64,000 nt of DNA from CAVUDO01 sp963740255 (GTDB lineage: Bacteria > Actinomycetota > Actinomycetes > Mycobacteriales > Cryptosporangiaceae): the NCBI GenBank assembly GCA_963740255.1, contig CAVUDO010000002.1, positions 1,860,001 to 1,924,000 of the forward strand. The letters run 5' to 3'. Numbering within the stretch: the stretch's first letter is position 1; each line of letters begins with the position of its first letter. A model generated the notes under the pieces. It searched no databases, was not told the DNA's origin, and worked only from the letters and a program-made list of their open reading frames with translations. Positions 45,675-55,030 of this stretch are shown here, piece after piece. The position numbers and the translations under genes are program-made.

Positions 45675-46043
45675 ATGACCGCACCTCAGGAGCCGGGAGA
45701 CCCGTACGCCGGCGCGCACGCCCCCTACGGCCAGCCGGTCCCGTACTACTACTATCCGCCCGCACCGCCGACCAACGGGTTGGCGATCGCCGCGATGGTG
45801 GTCTCGATCGTGTCGATCATGAGCTGCCCGTGCCCGGTCGGCATCGTCGGAGCGTTGATGGGGCACTCCGCCCGGCGCCAGATCCGTGAGCGCGGCGAGT
45901 CGGGAGAGGGCCTCGCCACGGCCGGGATCATCATGGGCTGGATCAGCACCGGGCTGTCCGTTCTCGTGATCCTGGGCTACGTCGTCCTCTTCGTCGTCCT
46001 CGGCATCACCGGGGAACTCGACCAGCCCTCCAGCACCTACTGA
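45675..46043 (+). CDS. DUF4190 membrane protein
   Basis: 122 residues: a Tyr/Pro-rich N-terminus, then two transmembrane helices with the family motif GLAIAAMVVSIVSI and the RRQIRERGESGEGLATAG loop. ATG preceded by TAGGAG. Function unknown. Ends at two strong hairpins. Confidence 0.85.
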   Translation: MTAPQEPGDPYAGAHAPYGQPVPYYYYPPAPPTNGLAIAAMVVSIVSIMSCPCPVGIVGALMGHSARRQIRERGESGEGLATAGIIMGWISTGLSVLVILGYVVLFVVLGITGELDQPSSTY

Positions 46044-46063
46044 CCGGAGACCTGGGCGACAGC

Positions 46064-46103
46064 CCCGGCGGTGATCCACCCACGTGGGTGGGTCACCGCC
46101 GGG
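46064..46103. terminator. 40-bp near-perfect palindrome
   Basis: Arms 46064-46083 and 46084-46103 pair with one G-T wobble and no formal loop (GTGG at the turn). It lies 20 bases after the DUF4190 stop and upstream of a second hairpin; convergent genes on both sides. Confidence 0.75.
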
Positions 46104-46131
46104 CACGGAAGTCCGCGTCCGAAGCGGGAAG

Positions 46132-46170
46132 CGTCGCGGGACCCGTCCGGTGTGGACAGGTCCCGCGACG
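46132..46170. terminator. 12-bp perfect hairpin after the subtilase gene
   Basis: CGTCGCGGGACC at 46132-46143 pairs with GGTCCCGCGACG at 46159-46170 around a 15-base loop, 18 bases beyond the subtilase stop on the minus strand. With the previous palindrome it forms a double terminator between convergent genes. Confidence 0.75.
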
Positions 46171-46188
46171 TTCCAGGGTCGGGTCGGG

Positions 46189-47850
<1,662 letters not shown>

Positions 47851-48283
47851 GACGCTCCTCAGGGACGCTCGCCGCCGGGGTCGCGGCAGGAAGACAGGGA
47901 CGACACGGAAGTGTGAGGGTGCTGTCGTCGTCGGTGGCCAGGCCGCCGATCCGTCCAGCGCGGTGCGTGAACTGCCCGCACTGTAGTGGTCGCCGTACAC
48001 GCACTTCTAGGTGTCGCTGCGCCACCGTCCCAAGGGTTGACACGGGTTCGTCACACTGTTATCGACCGTTTACCGACTGCCAGAACGTGGCGGGCGGCGC
48101 AGCCAGACCCTCGCGGGGTCCGCCCGGTGCGCGGACCCCGCGAGGCGGCTCGGCCCCCGGTTCAGAGGAACGCCCGTCCGGAAGCGGGACGTCGTTCATC
48201 GGCGGTGCGCTGGCTGCTCCCCCGCTCTCGCGGCGGTGGTGCGGGTCGTCGCCTTCCGGGCAGTCCGCGGCGCCCTCGGGCGA
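47851..48283. other. intergenic region tsaD / subtilase with perfect 15-bp hairpin
   Basis: 433 bases without a convincing gene. CCTCGCGGGGTCCGC at 48109-48123 and GCGGACCCCGCGAGG at 48131-48145 form a perfect 15-base stem with a 7-base loop, a probable terminator for tsaD transcripts. The less GC-rich part at 48030-48090 probably holds the subtilase promoter. Confidence 0.6.
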
Positions 48284-49330
48284 TCAGACCCGCACCTGGG
48301 TGACGGGCATCGAGGAGTCCGCCGGGATGTCCAGCGCCGAGGGCGCGACGCCGCCCGCGACCAGATGGACGCCCAGCGCCGCCACCATCGCCCCGTTGTC
48401 CGTGCACAGCCCCGGCCGCGGCACCCGCAACGTGACTCCGGCCGCCGCCGCGCGGTCGGCGGCCAACGCCCGCAGCCGCGAGTTCGCCGCGACCCCGCCG
48501 CCGATCAGCAAGGTGTCCACACCGTGCTCCCGGCACGCGGCCAGCGCCTTGGTGGTCAGCACGTCGACCACCGCCTCCTGGAACGAGGCCGCGACGTCGT
48601 TCACCGGCACCGGCTCACCGGCCCGCTCCCGCGCCTCCACCCACCGTGCCACCGCGGTCTTCAGGCCGGAGAAGGAGAAGTCGAAGCGGTGCCCGGCCTG
48701 GTCCCGCGGGCCGGTCAGCCCGCGCGGGAACCTGACGTACGCCTGGTCGCCGTCGCGGGCGGCCCTGTCGATCCACGGACCGCCGGGGAACGGCAGCCCC
48801 AGTAGCCGGGCGACCTTGTCGAACGCCTCCCCCGCGGCATCGTCGACGGTGGCGCCGAGCGGCTGGACACCGTGGGCCAGGTCGTCCACCAGCAGCAGCG
48901 ACGAGTGCCCGCCCGAAACCAGCATCGCGACCGCCGCGGGGGGCAGCGGGCCGTGCTCCAGCGTGTCCACCGCCACATGGGCCGCGAGGTGGTTCACGCC
49001 GTAGAGCGGCTTGTCCAGCGCCAGCGCGTACGCCTTCGCCGCGGCCACGCCGACCAGCAGCGCGCCGGCCAGGCCAGGACCCGCGGTCACCGCGATCGCG
49101 TCCAGGTCGCGCCAGCTCACCCGCGCCTCGGCGAGCGCGCGCCGCACGGTCGGCACCATCGCCTCCAGGTGGGCGCGGCTGGCCACCTCGGGCACCACCC
49201 CGCCGAACCGGGCATGGGCGTCCACGCTGGAGGCCACCGCGTCGGCAAGCAGCGTGCGGCCGCGGACCACGCCGATCCCGGTCTCGTCGCAGGACGTCTC
49301 GATGCCCAGCACGAGAGGTTCCTCGCTCAC
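48284..49330 (-). CDS. tsaD: tRNA t6A transferase subunit
   Basis: 348 residues from a GTG preceded by GAGGTGGG. LGIETSCDETGIG at the start, the metal-binding VNHLAAHV (two His), and LVSGGHSSLLLV are the ASKHA-fold hallmarks. TsaD transfers threonylcarbamoyl from its AMP ester to A37 of ANN-decoding tRNAs with TsaB and TsaE. Downstream of rimI on the same strand. Confidence 0.95.
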   Translation of the reverse strand: MSEEPLVLGIETSCDETGIGVVRGRTLLADAVASSVDAHARFGGVVPEVASRAHLEAMVPTVRRALAEARVSWRDLDAIAVTAGPGLAGALLVGVAAAKAYALALDKPLYGVNHLAAHVAVDTLEHGPLPPAAVAMLVSGGHSSLLLVDDLAHGVQPLGATVDDAAGEAFDKVARLLGLPFPGGPWIDRAARDGDQAYVRFPRGLTGPRDQAGHRFDFSFSGLKTAVARWVEARERAGEPVPVNDVAASFQEAVVDVLTTKALAACREHGVDTLLIGGGVAANSRLRALAADRAAAAGVTLRVPRPGLCTDNGAMVAALGVHLVAGGVAPSALDIPADSSMPVTQVRV

Positions 49331-49394
49331 GAGCCCACCTCGCTCCGCTCGGCGGTCGCGTTCGCGGGGCTGCTGTGCTTGCTGGTCCGCTCGC

Positions 49395-49925
49395 TCACGT
49401 GCTCCCCTCCCCGCTGGCCGACGCGACCGGGCCGCCGGCGCCGTCCGGCCGGGCCAGGTCATGGCGCATGACCACCGCGTCCGCGCCGCTGGGCTGGTAG
49501 TAGCCGCGACGGACGCCCACCGCCTCGAAGCCGCGGCGCGCGTACAGCCGCTGCGCCGGCCCGTTGTCGGCCCGGACCTCCAGCGAGACCTGCCGCACGC
49601 CGCGCCGGCCCGCCTCGGCCAGCAGGTCGTCCAGCAGCCGGAGCCCGAGCCCGCCGCGCTGCCGGTCGCGGCGGACCGCGAGGTTCTGCACCCAGGCGTC
49701 GAGTGGCCCGTAGACGCACAGCCCGGCGTAGCCGACAGTCTGTTCCCCCGCCAGCGCGACCGTGTAGTACCGGGACCCGGCGGACCCGGCCTGGGCGAGT
49801 TCCGACCAGAACATCGCCGGCGACCACTCCTCCGCGCCGAACAGGTCCCGCTCGATCGGGGCCAACGACTCCACGTGCCACCACCGCATCGGCGCCAGCC
49901 GCACGCCCACGTCGGTCGCCGTCAC
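49395..49925 (-). CDS. rimI: ribosomal-protein-S18-alanine N-acetyltransferase-like GNAT
   Basis: A 176-residue GNAT fold: VQNLAVRRDRQRGGLGLRLL contains the acetyl-CoA pyrophosphate loop, and EVRADNGPAQRLYARRGF closes the domain. The GTG overlaps the tsaB stop (GTGA). It sits between tsaB and tsaD, the standard position of rimI in this phylum. Confidence 0.9.
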   Translation of the reverse strand: MTATDVGVRLAPMRWWHVESLAPIERDLFGAEEWSPAMFWSELAQAGSAGSRYYTVALAGEQTVGYAGLCVYGPLDAWVQNLAVRRDRQRGGLGLRLLDDLLAEAGRRGVRQVSLEVRADNGPAQRLYARRGFEAVGVRRGYYQPSGADAVVMRHDLARPDGAGGPVASASGEGST

Positions 49926-50605
49926 GGCGCGAGGACCGGCTTGCGGCCGACGGGCTCGACCGCGTCGGGACGGCGCAGGTAGAGCGGTGTGAGCGGCTCG
50001 GACGCCGCGCCGGCCCGGACCCGGTCGGCCGCCAGCGCCGCGAGTGCCGCGACCGTCGGGAACTCCGGGCCGCGCACCGGCAGGCCCAGCACGTCGGCGT
50101 AGAGGCTGGCGCCCGTGCCGACAGCGCGGGTCGCGGGGGTGGCTGCGGTGTCGAGCCAGGCATGCACCGCGGCTGGTCTGGCCACGTCCGGGCCGTGCTC
50201 GCGCGAGCCGTCGGCCGCGTACGTCGCCCAGTACACCTCGCGGCGGCGGGCGTCGGTGGCCACCAGCAGCGGCTCGGCGGCCCCGGCCGCCCGCGCGACG
50301 GCATCCAGCGAGCAGACCGGGTAGGTCGGCAGGCCCAGCGCGTCACCGAACGCGACGGCGGTCATCAGCCCGACCCGCAGCCCCGTGAACGGCCCCGGCC
50401 CGACGCCGGCGACCACCGCGGCCAGGTCGGCCGGGCGGGCGGACAGCGCGTCCAGGCACGCGGCGACGGCCGGGGTGAGGGCCTCGCCGTGCCGCCGGGC
50501 GTCGACGGTCACCCGTTCGGCGCGGACGGTCACGGCGTCGGCGGCGATCTCAGCGATTCCGGCGGTCACGGCCGCGGTCGCCGTGTCGATGACGAGCACG
50601 AGCAC
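49922..50605 (-). CDS. tsaB: t6A-synthesis subunit TsaB
   Basis: A 227-residue degenerate ASKHA protein: LVIDTATAAVTAGI at the start and VVAGVGPGPFTGLRVG near residue 65. It scaffolds TsaD and TsaE. In most actinobacteria tsaE lies directly upstream; here a 2.5-kb cassette separates them, so tsaB must have its own promoter in 50606-50780 or depend on read-through. Confidence 0.93.
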   Translation of the reverse strand: MLVLVIDTATAAVTAGIAEIAADAVTVRAERVTVDARRHGEALTPAVAACLDALSARPADLAAVVAGVGPGPFTGLRVGLMTAVAFGDALGLPTYPVCSLDAVARAAGAAEPLLVATDARRREVYWATYAADGSREHGPDVARPAAVHAWLDTAATPATRAVGTGASLYADVLGLPVRGPEFPTVAALAALAADRVRAGAASEPLTPLYLRRPDAVEPVGRKPVLAP

Positions 50606-50940
50606 CCCGCCAGCCTACGGCGGCACGCGGACGCCGGCCGGCCCGCGTCGCGTCCCCGCCGCGTCCGTCCTGGCCGGCCGGGCCGTTGAGGAAGGTTGAC
50701 GCGACGGGGATCATCGGAGGCAGGTGCGCCGCGGCGACGGCAAGGACGCTGCCCGCACCCGAGAGACGGGTCCTGGGGAGGGCACCGCGGCGGGACCGGA
50801 GCACGCTCCGGTCCCGCTGGTGCGCCCGGAGCACGCTCCTGGGCGCCGCCGCCGCACGCCGTCCTGGCGAGACACGACTGCCGCGTGGGTGAGGGGTCAG
50901 AGGTGGTCGAAACTCTCCGGCCAGACGCGACCGCAGGCGG
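50606..50940. other. intergenic region with tandem hairpins and a DUF397 3' remnant
   Basis: 335 bases without a gene. GCGGGACCGGAGC (50790-50802) and GCTCCGGTCCCGC (50805-50817) form a 13-base palindrome. A second hairpin with the shared core GGAGCACGCTCC follows at about 50823-50848; together they likely terminate the XRE-DUF397 operon before tsaB. At 50895-50920 the DUF397 gene's last about 25 bases (AGAGGTGGTCGAA) recur, a vestige of a tandem DUF397 copy. Confidence 0.6.
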
Positions 50941-51165
50941 TCAGAGGTGGTCGAACTCGCCGGCCTTGGCGCCGTCCAGGAAGGCCGCCCACTCGGCGCG
51001 GGTGTACCACTGCGGGGCGCCGGCAGGGCCTTCCTTGGAGTCGCGGACACCGACCATGCCGGTCCGCTCGTCCCGGGCGACGTAGAGGCACTCGCCGCCG
51101 TTGTCGCTGCTGCGGGTGGCCTTCCGCCAGGTCAGGCCGTCGTCGAAGTCCATCTGGACGGTCAT
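50941..51165 (-). CDS. DUF397 protein
   Basis: 74 residues with the family pattern: LTWRKATRSSDNGGECLYVA, then VGVRDSKEGPAG and WAAFLDGAKAGEFDHL. The ATG overlaps the stop of the XRE regulator (TGATG). DUF397 proteins regularly accompany XRE/DUF5753 regulators in Streptomyces and relatives, where the pair resembles an antitoxin/toxin-like or developmental control unit (whiJ-type loci). Confidence 0.9.
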   Translation of the reverse strand: MTVQMDFDDGLTWRKATRSSDNGGECLYVARDERTGMVGVRDSKEGPAGAPQWYTRAEWAAFLDGAKAGEFDHL

Positions 51166-52031
51166 CACAGATCCTTTGCTGTCGCGGCGATCAGCGCGAG
51201 GGATTGGTCTTCCGGGAGCGCGGCCTTGATCAGGTGCCGATACGCACGGTGATACTGGTCGACCTCGGCTGGCTCGTCCCTATACAGGCTACCGGTGAGG
51301 TAGTCCATGTACACCACGCCGAAATCGGGCGCGAGATCGAAGCTGAGCAGGATGAATGGCGTTGCCATGGACGGATGCGCTCCGTGACGGTTCGGCAGGA
51401 CTTGCACGGTCACGCTGGGCCGTTGCGCGACCTCGATGAGGTGTTGGAGCTGTTCTCGCATCACGTCCGGGCCGCCGACCTGGCACTGGAGAACCGACTC
51501 GCAGAGGATCACCCAGTACTCGGGCGGGTCGTCCCGGTCGAGGACTTCGGCGCGGGCCATCCGCGCCTGGACGAGCTGCTCGACATCGGTGCCGATGATG
51601 CCGGCCTGGAGGACGGCGCGGGCGTACCGCTCGGTCTGGAGATAGCCGGGTACCGCACGGAGAGCCAGTGCCTGCACCGCGGAGGCTTCGCGTTCGAGGG
51701 CGACAAGCTCCGAGAACCAGGACGGCACCACGCCGCGCTGGCCGGTGGTCACCAGCCCCCGGCGTCGGGCGCTGCGGGCGAGGTCCAGCAGCGCGGCGAG
51801 GCGGTCGCCTTCGACCCCGTAGATGCCGAGCAGCTTCTCGGCGGCCGGGACGCTGATCGAGGACGTGCACGACTCGTATCTGGACAGCGCCGACCGGCCC
51901 AGCGCCGCCTCCGCCTCGGCCTGCTGTTGCGTCATGCCCGACGCCGCGCGGAGTCTTCGCAGTTCAGAGGCCAGAATGCGGCGCCCGACGCTCGGGCTCT
52001 GCTGGACGGTCATGTCCTCAGTGTCCGCCAT
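51165..52031 (-). CDS. XRE-family regulator with DUF5753 domain (Scr1/WhiJ type)
   Basis: About 288 residues. The N-terminal helix-turn-helix is LRRLRAASGMTQQQAEAEAALGRSALSRYE. The C-terminal DUF5753 domain includes VPGYLQTERYARAVL and VQVLPNRHGAHPSMATPFILL. The start is 52031 or an internal ATG at 52013; neither has an ideal ribosome-binding site. Divergent from three small genes, with an inverted repeat in between. Confidence 0.9.
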   Translation of the reverse strand: MADTEDMTVQQSPSVGRRILASELRRLRAASGMTQQQAEAEAALGRSALSRYESCTSSISVPAAEKLLGIYGVEGDRLAALLDLARSARRRGLVTTGQRGVVPSWFSELVALEREASAVQALALRAVPGYLQTERYARAVLQAGIIGTDVEQLVQARMARAEVLDRDDPPEYWVILCESVLQCQVGGPDVMREQLQHLIEVAQRPSVTVQVLPNRHGAHPSMATPFILLSFDLAPDFGVVYMDYLTGSLYRDEPAEVDQYHRAYRHLIKAALPEDQSLALIAATAKDL

Positions 52032-52076
52032 CCAGCGACGAGACACCAACGGGCTTCCTCTCCAGGGATTCACGAT

Positions 52077-52106
52077 TTCGTATCCTAGGGCTATACGAGA
52101 TACGAA
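52077..52106. promoter_or_regulatory. inverted-repeat operator between divergent XRE and small-protein operon
   Basis: TTCGTATC (52077-52084) and GATACGAA (52099-52106) are perfect 8-base arms around 14 bases. A second overlapping pair ACGAG/CTCGT lies at about 52095-52111. The site is in the lowest-GC part of the cassette, 46 bases from the regulator start, and is the natural binding site of the XRE protein controlling both directions. Confidence 0.6.
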
Positions 52107-52220
52107 CTCGTGAGTTAGTCTCTGCGTGTGGTTCCGGTCACGCAACGCCAACGACCTCCGGAGCCACAGAGACCCGCCCGAGCCCGGCGAGCTTCCGCCC
52201 CGGGCGCGGGTGCGAGGAAC

Positions 52221-52271
52221 GGAAGCGCGGCCGCGACGGAACCCCTCCCGGAGCGTCGTGGCCGCGCTTCC
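52221..52271 (+). promoter_or_regulatory. 18-bp leader hairpin before the small-protein operon
   Basis: GGAAGCGCGGCCGCGACG (52221-52238) and CGTCGTGGCCGCGCTTCC (52254-52271) pair over 18 bases with one G-T wobble and a 15-base loop. It lies in the transcribed leader, 33 bases before the first GTG and just before its GGAGGG. Possible attenuator or translational control element. Confidence 0.5.
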
Positions 52272-52304
52272 GCCCCCGCCCGGCCGGCATCGGAGGGATG
52301 ACCT

Positions 52305-52571
52305 GTGACTCCTGACCAGCACGAGATCCGCGCCGCGCGGCGCACGGCGGCCGCGCACCGCAGACACCGCCGGGGCCGGCGGGCCTGCACGACATGCCCA
52401 TGGCCCTGGCACGACGGCGCGACCCGCCGCAACGGGCGTCCGGCCAGCGGATGCGTCCTGCGCCGCCAAGCCCTCGACGTCCTGGACGACGCCGGCCTCC
52501 TCGACGGGTCCGGCCGGCCGGTCGAGCCTGGCCGGCCGGTCGAGCCCGGCGACGGGTCGAGCGGCCAGTGA
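52305..52571 (+). CDS. small Arg-rich Cys-pair protein of the XRE/DUF397 cassette, member 1
   Basis: 88 residues from a GTG preceded by GGAGGG at nine bases. Basic N-terminus, then CTTCPWPWHD and a later single Cys, a possible zinc site. The C-terminal part contains a duplicated GRPVEP from an 18-base tandem repeat. Stop overlaps the next start (GTGA). No known family. Confidence 0.6.
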   Translation: MTPDQHEIRAARRTAAAHRRHRRGRRACTTCPWPWHDGATRRNGRPASGCVLRRQALDVLDDAGLLDGSGRPVEPGRPVEPGDGSSGQ

Positions 52572-52780
52572 GGCGGCGCCGGCTCGACCCTCCCCTGGCC
52601 ATCCTCTACCGCCTGGCCGACGAGCTCGCGCAACACCACCCCCGCCACCCGCTCACCGACCGCTGCGGCCGCTGCCCCGGATGGATGCCCTGGCCCTGCC
52701 CGAGCGCGTCCTTCGCCGCCGCCACCAAACACGACGCCACCAGGCACGACGCCCTGCCGCACGGAGAGGCACACCGGTGA
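52568..52780 (+). CDS. small Cys-rich protein of the cassette, member 2
   Basis: 70 residues: a helix (PPLAILYRLADELAQHH) then CGRCPGWMPWPCP, a compact Cys/Trp/Pro motif with three Cys, and a His-rich tail. Starts and stops overlap neighbours by GTGA on both sides, a strong sign of real coupled genes. Similar short Cys proteins accompany DUF397 loci in other actinomycetes by my recollection; no function known. Confidence 0.65.
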   Translation: MRRRRLDPPLAILYRLADELAQHHPRHPLTDRCGRCPGWMPWPCPSASFAAATKHDATRHDALPHGEAHR

Positions 52781-53067
52781 CCGACCACCAGGCCGACACA
52801 GCCGACGTCCACGAGTACCGCGCCCGCTTCGACGCCCCGGACGGCGACGACGACGGCGAGGTGGAACTCCGGGCCGCGGTCGACCGCGCGACCCGGACGA
52901 TCACCTGCCGCGTCCCCGGCCAACCCACCCTCACCCTGGACCTCCCGGCCGCGCGGGCACTGTCGATGCTGCTACGCGACGGGGTCTACTTCTCCCTCAC
53001 CCCGGACGGCCCCACCGTGCGCATGGACTGCGACCACGGCGACGGCCGCGGCTGGATCAAAGCGTGA
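52777..53067 (+). CDS. small acidic protein of the cassette, member 3
   Basis: 96 residues, acidic at both ends (APDGDDDGEVEL, MDCDHGDGRGWIKA) with a beta-rich middle. The GTG overlaps the previous stop. No recognised domain. Last gene of the three-gene coupled operon, convergent with tsaE. Confidence 0.65.
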   Translation: MTDHQADTADVHEYRARFDAPDGDDDGEVELRAAVDRATRTITCRVPGQPTLTLDLPAARALSMLLRDGVYFSLTPDGPTVRMDCDHGDGRGWIKA

Positions 53068-53136
53068 CCACCCGACTCCGACATCCCTACAACGGCGTCC
53101 CTCACACCGACCCGGCGCCCCACCCGCGGCCGCGAC

Positions 53137-53673
53137 TCAGGCGCCCTCGTCCCGCGCCCGGCCGGCCGACCCCGCACCGGACGGTGCCCGGCCCAGCCGG
53201 CCCAGGCGGGCCGGCCAGTCCGGGCCGTGTGGCACGAATCCGACGGTGCGCTCCTCGGTGCCGTCCGCCCGGTCGATCCGCACCTCCAGCCAGCCCTCGG
53301 CCAGGTGCTCGACCAGGCCGCCGCCCCATTCCACCAGCGTGACCGAGACGTCCAGGTCGGCGTCCAGGTCGAGGCTGTCGACCTCAGCCACCCCGCCGAG
53401 GCGGTAGGCGTCCACGTGCACCAGCGGCAGCCGGCCGCCCCGGGACGGGTCCGGCGGGTGCACCCGGGCGATGACGAACGTCGGGCTGGTCACGTCGCCG
53501 CGGACACCCAGCCCGGCCCCGACGCCCTGGGCGAACTGGGTCTTGCCGGCTCCCAGCGGCCCGGTGAGCACCACCAGGTCGCCCGCGCGCAGCACCCCGG
53601 CCAGCGCCCGTCCCAGCGCCCGCGTGTCCGCCGCCGTGGCGGCGGCGAGCGGCGGCGCCGCTGCCGGCCGCAC
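53137..53673 (-). CDS. tsaE: t6A-synthesis ATPase TsaE
   Basis: 178 residues with Walker A GPLGAGKTQFAQG near residue 38, SPTFVIARVH, VDAYRLGG, and VEWGGGL near residue 114. ATPase that cycles the TsaB-TsaD complex. Begins at a GTG one base after the alpha/beta-hydrolase stop. Its C-terminal 25 residues are a Gly/Ala/Arg tail. Confidence 0.93.
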   Translation of the reverse strand: MRPAAAPPLAAATAADTRALGRALAGVLRAGDLVVLTGPLGAGKTQFAQGVGAGLGVRGDVTSPTFVIARVHPPDPSRGGRLPLVHVDAYRLGGVAEVDSLDLDADLDVSVTLVEWGGGLVEHLAEGWLEVRIDRADGTEERTVGFVPHGPDWPARLGRLGRAPSGAGSAGRARDEGA

Positions 53674-53674
53674 G

Positions 53675-55030
53675 TCAGGCGCCCTTGCGCCGGAGGATCC
53701 GGCGCAACGCGCCCTGCTGCTGCGGGCCGGAATGCGCCGCCTTGTCCTGTCGGGCCACCCGGGCCGCCAGCTCCCGGCCCCGCCGGGCCGGCCGCCGGGA
53801 CCGCGGTCGCGCCGCCCGGCGCAGCAGGTCGGCGAACGCCTCGTTCACCAGGTCGGCGTGCTCGAGCACCGTGCAGTGGCCCCCGTCGGCCACCTCCAGC
53901 AGCGTCGCGCGCGGCAGCAGGCTCGCGATCTCCCGGGTGTGCTCGACCGGGGTCAGCATGTCCTTCTCGCCGCACACCACCAACGTCTCCAGCTCGGCGA
54001 ACGCCTCCAGCGAGGCGTACCGGTCGTGCTCGGACAGCGTCGCGAAGTAGCGCGCGATCACCTCCACCGACGTGGACGCGTTCATCGCCTCCACGTACTC
54101 CACCAGGGTCGGACTGGGACTCTCGGTGCCGAACCCGTACCGCCTGGTCAGCAGGTAGGCCAGATCACTGCCGGCCCGGCGGCCGAACTCGGCCACGTTC
54201 GGTTGCCAGCGGAGCAGCCGGCCGACGGTCGGCATCAGCGCGCCGCGGAACCGGGCCACCACCGGCGGCAATCCGAGCGAGACGTCGTCGAGGTGGCCGG
54301 CCGAGGTCGAGACCAGCGCCACCCCGGTCACCCGGTCGACGATCAGGTCGGGTTGCTGCTCGGCCAGCGCCATGATCGCCATGCCGCCCATCGAGTGGCC
54401 GGCGAGCACCAGCGGCCCGTCCGGTGCCACCTCCGCGATCAACTCGCCGAGTCCGGCACCGAGCTGGTCGAGGCGGTAGTCGCCGCGGGGGTGGCGACCC
54501 GAACGGCCGTGCCCGGGCTGGTCGTAGAACACCATCCGGACCCGCGGTGCCGCCGAGGGGTCGGCCTTCCCCCGTCGCGTGCCGGCACGCCAGGCTCGGC
54601 TGCCCCGCACCCGGCCGTCCACCGCAGCCTGGGCCACGCCGGGCTCGCTGTCGCCGGGAGCGCGCTGCCGCCGGGGGTCCAACGCGGTGCGCTGGAAGTG
54701 CCAGGTGCCCATGTCCAGGCAGAAGCCGTGCACGAACACGACGGTGAGATCGGCCGGGCCGTCCGGCGGCTCCACCACCTCCACGTGCAGGTCGACCCCG
54801 TCGCTGGTCGTGAGGGTGAACGCCTCGTCCGAGGGCAGTTGCCCGAACGGCTCGTCGGCGTACGGGTCGCCGGCCCGTCGGCGGCGCCGCTTGACGGCGT
54901 ACCTCTCGGCGGCCACCCCGGCCGCCGCGCCGGCCGCCACCGCGCCCACCACGGCGCCGGCCAGCCCGAACGCCGCGGAGATCCCGGACCGCCGGCTCTG
55001 CCTGCCGGTGTCCTCGGTGAGTTCGGTCAT
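53675..55030 (-). CDS. alpha/beta hydrolase with N-terminal membrane anchor
   Basis: 451 residues. A Gly/Ala-rich hydrophobic helix (about 17-41) and an Arg-rich stop-transfer precede the hydrolase fold: VVFVHGFCLDMGTW (oxyanion), nucleophile Ser in LAGHSMGGMA, catalytic Asp in VCGEKDMLTP and His in VADGGHCTVLEH. Between the second and third strands there is a charged, low-complexity insert of about 45 residues (around 118-165) that family members usually lack. ATG overlaps the alr stop. Substrate unknown. Confidence 0.85.
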   Translation of the reverse strand: MTELTEDTGRQSRRSGISAAFGLAGAVVGAVAAGAAAGVAAERYAVKRRRRRAGDPYADEPFGQLPSDEAFTLTTSDGVDLHVEVVEPPDGPADLTVVFVHGFCLDMGTWHFQRTALDPRRQRAPGDSEPGVAQAAVDGRVRGSRAWRAGTRRGKADPSAAPRVRMVFYDQPGHGRSGRHPRGDYRLDQLGAGLGELIAEVAPDGPLVLAGHSMGGMAIMALAEQQPDLIVDRVTGVALVSTSAGHLDDVSLGLPPVVARFRGALMPTVGRLLRWQPNVAEFGRRAGSDLAYLLTRRYGFGTESPSPTLVEYVEAMNASTSVEVIARYFATLSEHDRYASLEAFAELETLVVCGEKDMLTPVEHTREIASLLPRATLLEVADGGHCTVLEHADLVNEAFADLLRRAARPRSRRPARRGRELAARVARQDKAAHSGPQQQGALRRILRRKGA

